Shown here piece by piece: positions 25,786 through 34,264 of a DNA stretch of 64,000 nucleotides. Both the position numbers and the translations under genes were made by a program. Origin of the DNA: Flagellimonas sp947499585 (GTDB taxonomy: Bacteria > Bacteroidota > Bacteroidia > Flavobacteriales > Flavobacteriaceae); contig NZ_CP138995.1 of assembly GCF_044596045.1 (NCBI RefSeq), positions 2,418,001-2,482,000 on the forward strand. Direction: 5' to 3'. Each line of letters opens with the position of its first letter. The stretch's first letter is position 1. A model generated the notes under the pieces. It saw only the letters and a list, made by a program, of their open reading frames with translations. It had not been told where the DNA came from and made no database searches.

Positions 25786-27321
25786 ATGCTCATAAAAGTA
25801 TACGGCAGCGCTGTCTTTGGGGTAGAAGCCACTACAATTACTGTAGAGGTTAATGTGAACAAAGGAATAGGTTATCACTTGGTAGGCCTTCCAGATAACG
25901 CGATAAAGGAAAGCAATTATCGTATTGCAGCAGCACTCCAAAACAATGGGTATAAAATCCCGGGGAAGAAAATTACCATAAATATGGCTCCGGCCGATTT
26001 ACGAAAAGAAGGTTCCGCTTATGACCTTACCTTAGCCTTGGGAATACTTTCGGCTTCCAACCAAATACAATCCAAGAATATAGACAAGTATTTAATTATG
26101 GGGGAACTGTCGCTAGATGGGGGATTGCAGTCAATAAGAGGAGCTTTGCCTATTGCCATAAAAGCACAAGAGGATGGTTTTAAAGGATTTATACTGCCAA
26201 AAGAGAATGCAAAAGAAGCAGCTATTGTCTCGGATTTGGAGGTTTACGGGGTAGAAAATATTAAAGAGGTAATAGATTACTTTGATACTGGTAAACCCTT
26301 AGAACAGACCAAAGTAAATACCAGAGAAGAGTTTTTTAAGTGTTTGAACTTTCCTGAATTTGATTTTTCGGATGTAAAAGGACAAGAAAGTATAAAACGT
26401 TGTATGGAGATTGCCGCCACAGGCGGGCATAATATCATTTTGATTGGACCACCAGGAGCAGGAAAGACTATGTTAGCCAAACGCCTACCATCTATTCTTC
26501 CACCAATGACTTTGCATGAAGCATTGGAAACCACAAAAATCCATAGTGTAGTTGGTAAGGTGAAAAATATGGGGTTAATGAGTCAACGTCCTTTTAGAAA
26601 CCCACATCATACCATTAGTAGTGCAGCTTTGGTGGGTGGGGGCAGTTATCCTCAACCAGGTGAAATTTCTTTGTCTCATAATGGCGTTTTGTTTTTGGAT
26701 GAACTTCCAGAGTTTGAACGGCGTGTGCTTGAAGTGATGCGGCAACCTATGGAAGATAGAGAAGTAACCATTGCAAGAGCAAAATTTACGGTTACCTATC
26801 CCAGTAGTTTTATGTTGGTTGCTAGCATGAATCCCAGTCCTAGCGGGTATTTTAATGATCCTGATGCTCCTGTAACCTCATCGCCAATGGAGATGCAACG
26901 ATATTTGAGTAAAATTTCAGGTCCTTTATTGGACAGGATTGATATTCATATTGAAGTTACTCCGGTACCTTTTGAAAAGTTATCAGAAGAAAGAAAAGGG
27001 GAGAGTAGCGTTGAAATTCGAAAAAGAGTAATGGTTGCACGAGATGTTCAAACTAGAAGGTTCTCAAATTTAGAACAGGTGCATTATAATGCACAAATGA
27101 ATACCAAGCAGATCAGGGAGTTTTGCGTTTTGGACAAGGATTCAAAAGAATTGCTCAAAAACGCTATGGAACGATTAAATCTTTCGGCCAGAGCATATGA
27201 CAGAATTCTAAAAGTTGCAAGAACAATTGCTGATTTGCAGAATGTGCAAAATATTTCAACCACACATATTTCGGAAGCTATTCAATACAGAAGTTTGGAT
27301 AGGGAGGGGTGGTTGGGATAG
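25786..27321 (+). CDS. YifB/ComM family Mg-chelatase-like AAA+ ATPase
   Basis: 511 residues. The N-terminal part (about 1-165) is the Lon-protease-like domain typical of the family (VEVNVNKGIGYHLVGLPDNAIKES). The Walker A is GPPGAGKTMLAKRLP, the Walker B region GVLFLDELPEF, with sensor and C-terminal Mg_chelatase_C segments (LNLSARAYDRILKVARTIADL). ComM in naturally competent bacteria is a helicase that promotes branch migration of incoming DNA; the general role of YifB in other bacteria is less clear. It is preceded by a 51-base gap and is convergent with the aminotransferase gene. Confidence 0.93.
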   Translation: MLIKVYGSAVFGVEATTITVEVNVNKGIGYHLVGLPDNAIKESNYRIAAALQNNGYKIPGKKITINMAPADLRKEGSAYDLTLALGILSASNQIQSKNIDKYLIMGELSLDGGLQSIRGALPIAIKAQEDGFKGFILPKENAKEAAIVSDLEVYGVENIKEVIDYFDTGKPLEQTKVNTREEFFKCLNFPEFDFSDVKGQESIKRCMEIAATGGHNIILIGPPGAGKTMLAKRLPSILPPMTLHEALETTKIHSVVGKVKNMGLMSQRPFRNPHHTISSAALVGGGSYPQPGEISLSHNGVLFLDELPEFERRVLEVMRQPMEDREVTIARAKFTVTYPSSFMLVASMNPSPSGYFNDPDAPVTSSPMEMQRYLSKISGPLLDRIDIHIEVTPVPFEKLSEERKGESSVEIRKRVMVARDVQTRRFSNLEQVHYNAQMNTKQIREFCVLDKDSKELLKNAMERLNLSARAYDRILKVARTIADLQNVQNISTTHISEAIQYRSLDREGWLG

Positions 27322-27327
27322 AGTAAA

Positions 27328-28446
27328 TTAGGCCATCACTTTCTTCAAGGCTTGAATAAAAACTTCCATTTCCTGCATTGTCCCAGTACTTATTCGAACC
27401 CAATTGTACATTGGGGGGAAAGGTCTGCCAATAAGTACATTCTCCTTTTTCATTGCGGCATTGACCTCGCGGATATCTCTACCAGTCTTAAAAAACACAA
27501 AATTGGTATGTGATGGTATATACTCTAGTCCCATTTCCGAGAAATTACTATATAAATAGTCTTTGGCTTCGGTGTTTTTTAAAATGCTAAACTTATAAAA
27601 ATCATCATCTTTCAGCGCCATTTTAGCCGCTTCAATAGCTAATATATTTGTATTGGCCATTACACTGGCTTTCAATCTATCTGCTATATCAGGTCTGGCA
27701 ACAAGATAGCCAATACGAAGCCCGGCCATACCATATACTTTTGAAAAAGTTTTGGAAACAATAATATTACGTCCTTTTTTAACCAATTCCACCATGGAGG
27801 GATAGTCCGGCTCCGTAATGAAATCATAGTAGGCCTCATCACTAAATATCATGGCTTTGCTATCCATTGAGGTACAAAAATCCGACAACCCCGATTTGTT
27901 TAACAATGTACCCGTAGGGTTATTGGGATTACAGATAAAAATAAGTCCGGTTCTATTGTTAACTCTTTTGGCCATTGCCTCTAGATCATGCTCCATATTG
28001 GTATTAACAGGTACACGATGCACGTGTGTCCCAAAATTTTCTGCATATCGCAACATGGCTTGAAAGGTTGGGTCAGCTGCAATGATTTCCCTTCCACCAA
28101 GGCCATAGGTAAGTCCTGTTGCATGAAGCCCTTCAGTAGAACCTCCAGTGACAACAATATGATTTTTGGGTACACCTTCCTTTTCTGCAATCATTTCAAC
28201 CAGTTCTGACAATGCCTTAAAGGGGTAACGACATGCTACATCAAAAGCTTGGGTTATAGCTGTCCTAACTTCTTTGGAAGGCCCAAAAGGATTTTCATTG
28301 GAATTTAGTTTTACTACACCATCTATTTTAAAAGGCCTTGCCTCAAAATCTCTAGCAATAATATCTAATGGCCCTAAAAGAGCAAAACCACTTGATAACC
28401 CCACAGTCTTAAGCCAATGTCTTCTATCTATATTTTTCATACCCAA
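27328..28446 (-). CDS. PLP-dependent aminotransferase with Tat-like signal (histidinol-phosphate aminotransferase-like)
   Basis: 372 residues, aminotransferase class I/II fold. The PLP lysine lies in VSKTFSKVYGMAGLRIGYL, with FICNPNNPTGT and SDEAYYDF as other cofactor contacts; the arrangement is closest to HisC-like enzymes. The N-terminus is unusual: DRRHWLKTVGLSSGFALLGPL looks like a twin-arginine signal, implying folded export to the periplasm. An ATG two codons downstream is an alternative start. It is not next to other histidine genes. Substrate unknown; it could act on an exported amino compound or be a lineage-specific enzyme. Confidence 0.85.
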   Translation of the reverse strand: MGMKNIDRRHWLKTVGLSSGFALLGPLDIIARDFEARPFKIDGVVKLNSNENPFGPSKEVRTAITQAFDVACRYPFKALSELVEMIAEKEGVPKNHIVVTGGSTEGLHATGLTYGLGGREIIAADPTFQAMLRYAENFGTHVHRVPVNTNMEHDLEAMAKRVNNRTGLIFICNPNNPTGTLLNKSGLSDFCTSMDSKAMIFSDEAYYDFITEPDYPSMVELVKKGRNIIVSKTFSKVYGMAGLRIGYLVARPDIADRLKASVMANTNILAIEAAKMALKDDDFYKFSILKNTEAKDYLYSNFSEMGLEYIPSHTNFVFFKTGRDIREVNAAMKKENVLIGRPFPPMYNWVRISTGTMQEMEVFIQALKKVMA

Positions 28447-28849
28447 TTATTTATGGTCAAAAAGGTACAAAAAATAAATATTGAGAGCTTTAAAAACCAC
28501 TTTGAATAACTAGGAGTATTAGCTTAACCAAGGAAGGCTGAACAGAGTGGCACCCGAAACTCTTTTAAATATGTTGAAGCTTTGATTTCATGCTAATGAT
28601 AGCCACACTCAAATAAATTTCCGAGTGTTATTACATCATAGATGGCTGGGACTATATGCTGTAAGTTTAGTATTACAGATAGAAGAGGATAGCATTATAA
28701 TTTTTTTTTAAGTCTTTAATTCTCAATTTCTTAAGTAAACTATAAAATTGGATCTAAAACATCAAAAATTAAGTTAATTATTTCATTTTCTGCACTTTAA
28801 GGACAGCTTTGTTCTAATTTTGCACCCGTTTTCTGAAAAAGAATAAAGT
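28447..28849. other. 403-base divergent intergenic region
   Basis: No credible open frame or RNA gene is seen. It is AT-rich, with small hairpins such as ACACTC/GAGTGT at 28605-28628, and it holds the candidate promoter of the cupin gene near its right end. Confidence 0.5.
28815..28822 (+). promoter_or_regulatory. Candidate -7 promoter element of the cupin-like gene
   Basis: TAATTTTG matches TAnnTTTG and lies 27 bases before the ATG at 28850, a normal distance. No clear -33 TTTG at the ideal spacing was seen. Confidence 0.45.
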
Positions 28850-29260
28850 ATGCAATGTGTGGAATTGAACCCCATAGGAAATTTTGACCCATGGGAGCAA
28901 GATAAGATAGATGAATTGCTACATCAAGAGATAACCCATTCACTTGGGGAGCGATTGGTGTTTGAAAATGAGAGCGTAAAACTTTGGGATTTACATCTGG
29001 ACCCTGGAGAACGCATACCATTTAGACATCATAACACCAATTACAGTTGGGTGTGCACCACGGGAGGTTTAGCATTGACCCGTAATGGGAACGGTAAAAT
29101 AAACATGGTCAAACTTGACCCTGGAGACACCGAATATTGGGAGTTCAAGGGCAAGAATTACGTCAATGATTTAGAAAATATTGGCGAAGACCTTATTGTT
29201 ATAAATATTTTGGAATACAAGGAAAACAATGTTGGAAAACAGTTGTTGTTTTCTGATTAA
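28850..29260 (+). CDS. Small cupin-like protein
   Basis: 136 residues, no signal peptide. The central segment LHLDPGERIPFRHHNTNYSWVCTTGGLALT and then VKLDPGDTEYWEFKG reads as a cupin barrel: a G-x-x-x-x-x-H-H motif that could bind a metal, and a second strand motif. Family members act as small-molecule enzymes or binding proteins; no substrate can be read. It ends overlapping the next, convergent gene by 4 bases. A related role to nearby genes is not evident. Confidence 0.6.
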   Translation: MQCVELNPIGNFDPWEQDKIDELLHQEITHSLGERLVFENESVKLWDLHLDPGERIPFRHHNTNYSWVCTTGGLALTRNGNGKINMVKLDPGDTEYWEFKGKNYVNDLENIGEDLIVINILEYKENNVGKQLLFSD

Positions 29261-29700
29261 ATTGCCTTGATGTTCGCCTTTAAGCCAGTAATTATTCCTA
29301 AGATATTTTCTACCGTATCTTCCAAGTAGTATTTTATTGCCAAATGTGGAATTCTTACAGTTGTAAATCCATTTTTAAAAGAGTGCATTGCTTCTTCTAA
29401 GTCATTTATTGCTTGTTCATGGGTAATCATGTTATAGTCCTTGTCAATTTCAATATTAAGTTTCACCCTAGAAATTGCAATATCTACAGATTTTTTTCCA
29501 TCCCACCATTCTAGCATAGGATTAGCTCCAGCAACTTTTAGCGCGTAAAAAAGTTGAATGGCCTCAACGGAAGTATTATTGTCAAGAATGATTTTTTTGA
29601 TTAGTCGGGTATGCCTCTCACAGAGTTCAACGCCTAAAGAATCCATGGATTCCTTATGTTGTTGGTACCCGATAGTTTTATCGCAGTCCTTACATGTCAT
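29257..29700 (-). CDS. Small protein with zinc-ribbon-like start and possible PD-(D/E)XK-like fold
   Basis: 147 residues. The N-terminus has CKDC and a further Cys/His pair (LCERH), which could bind zinc. The remainder follows the pattern of DUF559/Vsr-like nucleases: ALKVAGANPMLEWWDGKKSVDIAI, then KLNIEID (E84, D86), a helix beginning HEQAINDLEEA, then GFTTVRIPHLAI. In that fold the acidic residues bind metal. The candidate acidic residues (D73, E84, D86) are present, but no published family name can be assigned with certainty. It overlaps the end of the cupin gene, tail to tail. Confidence 0.45.
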   Translation of the reverse strand: MTCKDCDKTIGYQQHKESMDSLGVELCERHTRLIKKIILDNNTSVEAIQLFYALKVAGANPMLEWWDGKKSVDIAISRVKLNIEIDKDYNMITHEQAINDLEEAMHSFKNGFTTVRIPHLAIKYYLEDTVENILGIITGLKANIKAI

Positions 29701-29801
29701 GAGTATCGGTCAAGTTTAAGTCAATTATTTGATTTGGGACTATTATAACTTTTACATTTTCAAATTCGTATAAAAAATCGATGTAAAACACTCTACTTTT
29801 A

Positions 29802-29833
29802 GACGAAATGCATTTTTTTGGATGAAATGCATT
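29802..29833. promoter_or_regulatory. Direct repeats with AATGCATT palindromes upstream of the Nramp-pxp operon
   Basis: GACGAAATGCATT (29802-29814) and GATGAAATGCATT (29821-29833) are 12/13 identical and spaced 19 bases start to start. Each contains the perfect palindrome AATGCATT. They lie 49 bases before the Nramp-like ATG, a sensible place for an operator. Confidence 0.45.
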
Positions 29834-29881
29834 ATTTCTAATAAAACCTTTTAATTTGAAGAATGAAAAACAACAATAAAT

Positions 29882-31078
29882 ATGTTTAAGAAAATAGGGC
29901 CTGGTGTATTGGTAGCCGCAGCATTTGTTGGGCCCGGCACAATTACAGTATGCACTTTGGCGGGAGTTCGTTTTGGATATACGCTTATCTGGGCAGTATT
30001 ATTATCCATTTTGGCCACAATAATACTTCAAGAGATGGCGGGTAGGATAGGGGTTGTTTCCCAAAATGGTCTTGTTGATGTTATAAAGAATGAATTAAAA
30101 GTCAAATGGATAAAAAACACAATAATAGGGATTGTTCTGGGAGCTATACTTGTTGGAAATGCTGCATATGAAGCTGGCAATATTGGTGGGGCAACTCTAG
30201 GACTAGAGGGGTTATTGGGACAGAAGGAATTAACACCTTTCTACCCGCTTTTAATCGGTGGTTTTGCATTTCTTCTTTTATGGTTTAGCAGTTATAAAAC
30301 ATTAGAAAAGGTGTTCGTTGGTCTTGTAGGAATCATGGGAGTTTGTTTTGTGGTCAGCGCAATTTTAACCAACCCTTCTGTATCCGAAATTTTAAAGGGT
30401 ATGTTTATTCCAGGATTGCCTGAGGATAGTCTGCTTACCGTAATCGCATTGGTAGGAACTACCGTGGTGCCCTACAATCTGTTTTTACATGCATCTTTGG
30501 CCAAGGAAAAATGGAAATCTAAAAGTGAGCTTAAATCGGTAAAATGGGATACAATAATTTCAATCGCATTAGGGGGGGTAGTGTCCATAGCAATACTTAT
30601 TACTGCATCAGCAGCACCAATACAAGATGTTGCCAATGCTATGGATATGGCAAAAGGTCTTGAGCCTTTATTTGGAAAATCTGCAATTTACTTCATGGGT
30701 ATTGGTCTTTTGGCTGCGGGAGTTACCTCCGCAATAACGGCCCCATTGGCGGCAGCTTTTGTAGCAAGTAGCTGTTTTGGATGGGATGGAGCAATGAGTA
30801 ACAAAAAGTTCAAGTTAGTATGGTCTGCGGTATTGTTTTCTGGTGTTTTCTTTCTGTCGTTTGATATAAAACCCATTCAAGTGATACAATTTGCCCAAGT
30901 GGCAAATGGGATCTTACTGCCCGTAATGGCCGTGCTCCTGCTTTGGATCGTAAATAAAAAAACTGTTATGGGAAGCCATAAGAACTCGTTGTTTCAAAAT
31001 GTATTAGGATTCATTATCGTTGGGTTCGCTATTTTTTTAGGGATAAAGAGTATTCTAAAAGTTATTGGTTTGTTCTAG
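29882..31078 (+). CDS. Nramp-fold transporter lacking the metal-binding signature; linked to 5-oxoprolinase
   Basis: 398 residues with about 11 membrane segments; Nramp homology is clear in TM1 (AAAFVGPGTITVCTLAG), TM3 (GNAAYEAGNIGG) and TM6 (LVGTTVVPYNLFLHAS). Canonical metal transporters have DPGN in TM1 and MPHN in TM6; here these read GPGT (residues 17-20) and VPYN (196-199), so the Asp, Asn and Met metal ligands are gone. The stop directly abuts pxpA (starts at the next base). Since the Nramp fold belongs to the amino-acid transporter superfamily (APC), import of 5-oxoproline or a related compound is plausible. That is inference from context. Confidence 0.85.
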   Translation: MFKKIGPGVLVAAAFVGPGTITVCTLAGVRFGYTLIWAVLLSILATIILQEMAGRIGVVSQNGLVDVIKNELKVKWIKNTIIGIVLGAILVGNAAYEAGNIGGATLGLEGLLGQKELTPFYPLLIGGFAFLLLWFSSYKTLEKVFVGLVGIMGVCFVVSAILTNPSVSEILKGMFIPGLPEDSLLTVIALVGTTVVPYNLFLHASLAKEKWKSKSELKSVKWDTIISIALGGVVSIAILITASAAPIQDVANAMDMAKGLEPLFGKSAIYFMGIGLLAAGVTSAITAPLAAAFVASSCFGWDGAMSNKKFKLVWSAVLFSGVFFLSFDIKPIQVIQFAQVANGILLPVMAVLLLWIVNKKTVMGSHKNSLFQNVLGFIIVGFAIFLGIKSILKVIGLF

Positions 31079-31807
31079 ATGGGAAATTGGACGGTTAATA
31101 TTAATTGTGATGTTGGTGAAGGAGTAGGCAATGAAGCTCGACTACTACCTTTAATTAAGTCATGCAATATAGCTTGCGGAGGACATGCAGGTGACCTAGA
31201 GAGTATGACAGAGGTAGTTAAGTTGGCAAAAATCCATAATGTAAAAGTAGGTGCCCACCCATCATATCCAGACAAAGCCAATTTTGGTAGGGAGGTAATG
31301 ACAATTTCAGATTCAGAATTAAGACAAAGTATATTAAATCAATTAAGGACTTTTGACGAAGTTCTTAAAAAAGAAGAAATACAGCTTCACCATATTAAGG
31401 CGCATGGTGCTTTATATAATGAGACAGCAAAGAACGGTAAGCTTGCGGAGCTTTATCTAGATACAATAAAGGACTATAAAAGTAAAGCTTGTTTATATGT
31501 CCCATATGGGTCGGTTATAGCAAGCATTGCAGCGGAAAAAGGATTTAAATTACAGTATGAAGCATTTGGGGATAGAAATTATAACAAGGATCTAAGCCTT
31601 GTGTCAAGAAAACTAGATAATGCCCTTATTCAAGAACCTGAAAAAGTACTGCAACATATATTGCCAATCATAAAAGAGAGAAAAGTGAAGGTAGTTACAG
31701 GCGAAAAAATAAAAATAAAAGCAGAAACAATATGCATTCACGGAGACACCTCTTCTGCATTGGAAATATTGATGTATCTTTCTCAAGAATTACCCACACA
31801 TAGGTAG
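31079..31807 (+). CDS. pxpA: 5-oxoprolinase subunit A (LamB/YcsF family)
   Basis: 242 residues, the family's usual length. It opens with the signature INCDVGEG, followed by SCNIACGGHAGD and KVGAHPSYPD, characteristic of PxpA/YcsF. With PxpB and PxpC it forms the ATP-dependent prokaryotic 5-oxoprolinase, which cleaves 5-oxoproline (pyroglutamate) to glutamate. Start ATG follows immediately after the transporter stop; pxpB follows 10 bases later, so all four genes are one operon. Confidence 0.95.
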   Translation: MGNWTVNINCDVGEGVGNEARLLPLIKSCNIACGGHAGDLESMTEVVKLAKIHNVKVGAHPSYPDKANFGREVMTISDSELRQSILNQLRTFDEVLKKEEIQLHHIKAHGALYNETAKNGKLAELYLDTIKDYKSKACLYVPYGSVIASIAAEKGFKLQYEAFGDRNYNKDLSLVSRKLDNALIQEPEKVLQHILPIIKERKVKVVTGEKIKIKAETICIHGDTSSALEILMYLSQELPTHR

Positions 31808-31817
31808 AGTTGTAAAG

Positions 31818-32552
31818 GTGAAAAGTTACCCCATTAACATCAAACAATATGGTCAAAATTCAGTTCTTGTTGAATGGCCAAATATTGTAAACGAAGCTGT
31901 ATTAGAAGATATTCTTCAATTTGTTGACTCCTTTAAAAACTTGAATTTAGCCGGGTGGGAAATGTCTGCAGCGTACAACTCATTAACATTGGTCAATTCC
32001 AAGGAAGAAGTTAACTTCGAAAATATTGAGAAGTTAATTTTAGATTGTTATTCAAACCGAACAGATTCTAAAGTCAAAAGCAAACGATTTTTGTGGAAAA
32101 TACCAGTTTGTTATGATGCTGATTTTGGAATTGATATTGAAGAAGTTTCCAAAACATTGAAATTGTCTATTGGAGAACTCATAGAATTGCACACCTCTTT
32201 TAAATACACCGTTTATGGAATAGGTTTTTTGCCTGGTTTTATGTATTTGGGAGGATTGCCAGCAACGTTGGAAATTCCAAGACGAAAAGAACCAAGATTA
32301 TCCGTCGCCAAAGGGTCAGTAGGTTTGGCAAGCAAACAAACAGGTATTTATCCGCAGGACTCACCTGGAGGCTGGAACATTATTGGGAGTTGCCCAATTC
32401 CAATCTTTAATCCTAGTTTGGAAAAACCATGTTTTGTAAATGTTGGAGATAAGATACAGTTCCATAACATATCAAGGGCCGAGTATGATTTACGCAAGAT
32501 TGAAGGTGAAGTAGGCATATATAAACCTGAAAAAATCGCTTTGGATGCTTAA
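31818..32552 (+). CDS. pxpB: 5-oxoprolinase subunit B (KipI family)
   Basis: 244 residues from a GTG start. The conserved core TVYGIGFLPGFMYLGGLPATLEIPRRKEPR and the later SVGLASKQTGIYPQDSPGGWNIIG match the KipI/allophanate hydrolase subunit 1 family, here the PxpB subunit. It has a slightly longer N-terminus than the E. coli protein. It overlaps pxpC by 8 bases and is translationally coupled to it. Confidence 0.95.
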   Translation: MKSYPINIKQYGQNSVLVEWPNIVNEAVLEDILQFVDSFKNLNLAGWEMSAAYNSLTLVNSKEEVNFENIEKLILDCYSNRTDSKVKSKRFLWKIPVCYDADFGIDIEEVSKTLKLSIGELIELHTSFKYTVYGIGFLPGFMYLGGLPATLEIPRRKEPRLSVAKGSVGLASKQTGIYPQDSPGGWNIIGSCPIPIFNPSLEKPCFVNVGDKIQFHNISRAEYDLRKIEGEVGIYKPEKIALDA

Positions 32553-33384
32553 GGTTTTAAAATCAGGTTTTTTTACGAGTATACAAGATTTAGGAAGGTT
32601 GGGATATAGGGATATGGGAGTTCCTATTTCTGGGGCAATGGACAGCCATTCGGTAAAGAAAGCGAATTTACTTTTGGATAATAATCCAGATGCTGCGGTT
32701 TTGGAAATTACCATGACCGGTCCTACCTTATTATTTGAATCCCCAACGTATATCTGTCTTTCAGGAGCTTATTTATCCCCAACACTTAATAACAAACCTA
32801 TTGAAAACTATCAAGTCATAAAAATTACAAAGGGAGATATTCTGTCTTATGGCAAATTGGAAAATGGATTTAGAAGCTATTTGGCAATAAAAGGGGGCTT
32901 CCGAACTACAAAAGTTTTAGGGAGTCGTTCGCAGTATTTTCCTGTAACGGAGCACAGGTGTCTTAAAGATAGAAATGAAATTGATTATGAAGAAACAGTT
33001 TCTTTTAACCCTGTAATATCAGGAATCAAAATGGGGAACCATTTTGATTTGGATTACTTGGAAGTGTATAAGGGCCCGGAATTTTCTATTTTATCGGATA
33101 ACCAATTGGCTTCTCTTTTTGCAAAATCTTTTTCTGTATCTAAAGCAAATAACCGAATGGCGTATCAGCTTTCTGAACTTATTGAGAGGCACAAAAAATC
33201 TATGCTAACCTCTGGAACACTGCCCGGAACAGTTCAGTTAACACCAGCAGGAAGACTGATTATTTTAATGAAAGACGGTCAAACAACAGGGGGCTATCCA
33301 AGAATATTGCAACTTTCCAATGCTTCTATAAATGTATTGGCACAAAAAAAGTCTGGAGACACCTTTTCCTTTAAACTCTTATAA
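32545..33384 (+). CDS. pxpC: 5-oxoprolinase subunit C (KipA family)
   Basis: 279 residues. N-terminal LKVLKSGFFTSIQDLGRLGYRDMGVPISGAMD and internal VLEITMTGPTLLFE are the family signature (biotin-dependent carboxyltransferase-like domain); the C-terminus ends TPAGRLIILMKDGQTTGGYPRI. It is the last subunit of the 5-oxoprolinase complex, shorter than the roughly 310-residue E. coli protein. The gene is convergent with the nitroreductase gene, with only three bases between stops and no visible terminator. Confidence 0.94.
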   Translation: MLKVLKSGFFTSIQDLGRLGYRDMGVPISGAMDSHSVKKANLLLDNNPDAAVLEITMTGPTLLFESPTYICLSGAYLSPTLNNKPIENYQVIKITKGDILSYGKLENGFRSYLAIKGGFRTTKVLGSRSQYFPVTEHRCLKDRNEIDYEETVSFNPVISGIKMGNHFDLDYLEVYKGPEFSILSDNQLASLFAKSFSVSKANNRMAYQLSELIERHKKSMLTSGTLPGTVQLTPAGRLIILMKDGQTTGGYPRILQLSNASINVLAQKKSGDTFSFKLL

Positions 33385-33387
33385 CAG

Positions 33388-34116
33388 TTAGACCAGTTTG
33401 TAAACCTCTTCAAACGGGATTCTAAAACGAGGCCCGTATACTCCTTTGTCATCTCGCACTCCACAACCAATAACCATATTTATTTCAGAACTCCGTGGCA
33501 AACCCAAAGCACGTTTTACCAATAAGGTGTCACTGCCTTCCATAGGACAAGTATCATAACCTTTGGATGCCATACTTATCATAAAATTTTGAGCGGCCAA
33601 TCCTGCGCTTTTATGCGCCACTATGCGCATGTCGGACGCTCGAACTTGACGATAGGTGGGCTTGAAAAAACCAACTATTTGAAAAATTAGATACTTCAAC
33701 CATCCAAAAATCCCCATAAAATCAAAATAGACAGAAGGAATAAGTTTTCTATAGTACGCAAGAGCAAACTTTTCTCTAGAGGTATATTCCTTTTGGGGTT
33801 TCTTGCCATATGCCGATTCCAGAAAGGTAAGATTAGACCTGACTCTTTTGCGCCATAAATCTTTTCGGGTTACAACTACAACCATTTGTTGAGCTGTTTT
33901 AGCTGCATTTTGGCCCAAGCAGGCTTTTACCATGTTATTTAAAACATCTTTATTGGTGATATGATAAAACTCCCAAAGCTGCATATTACTGCTAGTAGGG
34001 GCTAAAATGGCATTTTCAATACATTGTCGAACCGTATTGACATCTAATTCAACATCACTTTTAAAAATACGGACGGATCTTCTGTATTGAATAGCTTGGG
34101 TAACTGTTTTTTCCAT
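33388..34116 (-). CDS. Nitroreductase family protein
   Basis: 242 residues. The N-terminus QYRRSVRIFKSD and ENAILAPTSSNMQLWEFYHI bind the FMN phosphate and ribityl chain, as in NfnB/FRP-type nitroreductases; GLAAQNFMISMASKGYDTCPMEG is the dimer helix. A roughly 50-residue insertion (about 90-145, with hydrophobic FDFMGIFGWLKYLIFQIVGFF) is longer than in most members and may contact membrane or a partner. Reduces nitro or quinone compounds using NAD(P)H; natural substrate unknown. Divergent from the ilv leader. Confidence 0.88.
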   Translation of the reverse strand: MEKTVTQAIQYRRSVRIFKSDVELDVNTVRQCIENAILAPTSSNMQLWEFYHITNKDVLNNMVKACLGQNAAKTAQQMVVVVTRKDLWRKRVRSNLTFLESAYGKKPQKEYTSREKFALAYYRKLIPSVYFDFMGIFGWLKYLIFQIVGFFKPTYRQVRASDMRIVAHKSAGLAAQNFMISMASKGYDTCPMEGSDTLLVKRALGLPRSSEINMVIGCGVRDDKGVYGPRFRIPFEEVYKLV

Positions 34117-34172
34117 GTCGTTAAAGATACCTAAATGTACTTTCCATTAAATATTTTTTGTATTATTGAATT

Positions 34173-34229
34173 GTGAAAGCAAAAAATCTAATTAATGGTG
34201 TCGTCATTATTATTCCAAATTTGGAATGA
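34173..34229 (+). CDS. Branched-chain amino acid leader peptide (candidate)
   Basis: An 18-codon frame from GTG 34173, reading (M)KAKNLINGVVIIIPNLE. Nine of the 18 codons are Leu, Ile or Val if the GTG is counted, with a run VV-III. It lies about 250 bases before ilvD, and its TGA sits on the first strand of an antiterminator (see 34228-34264). The Ile/Val cluster is where a ribosome would stall when charged tRNA is short. No standard ribosome-binding site is visible, as expected in this phylum. An in-frame stop at 34167 limits the start. The reading is by pattern; no protein evidence. Confidence 0.65.
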   Translation: MKAKNLINGVVIIIPNLE

Positions 34230-34264
34230 TACAGCTATACTATTTATTTAAAAAAGCCTGTATC
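34228..34264 (+). promoter_or_regulatory. Candidate antiterminator of the ilv attenuator
   Basis: GATACAG at 34228-34234 (overlapping the leader stop) is complementary to CTGTATC at 34258-34264, which is also the 5-prime arm of the terminator. The two pairings cannot exist at once. A ribosome stalled upstream leaves GATACAG free, favouring this fold; a ribosome at the stop codon would cover it. A 16-base palindrome, ATTCCAAATTTGGAAT (34212-34227), inside the leader could act as a pause hairpin. Confidence 0.6.
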
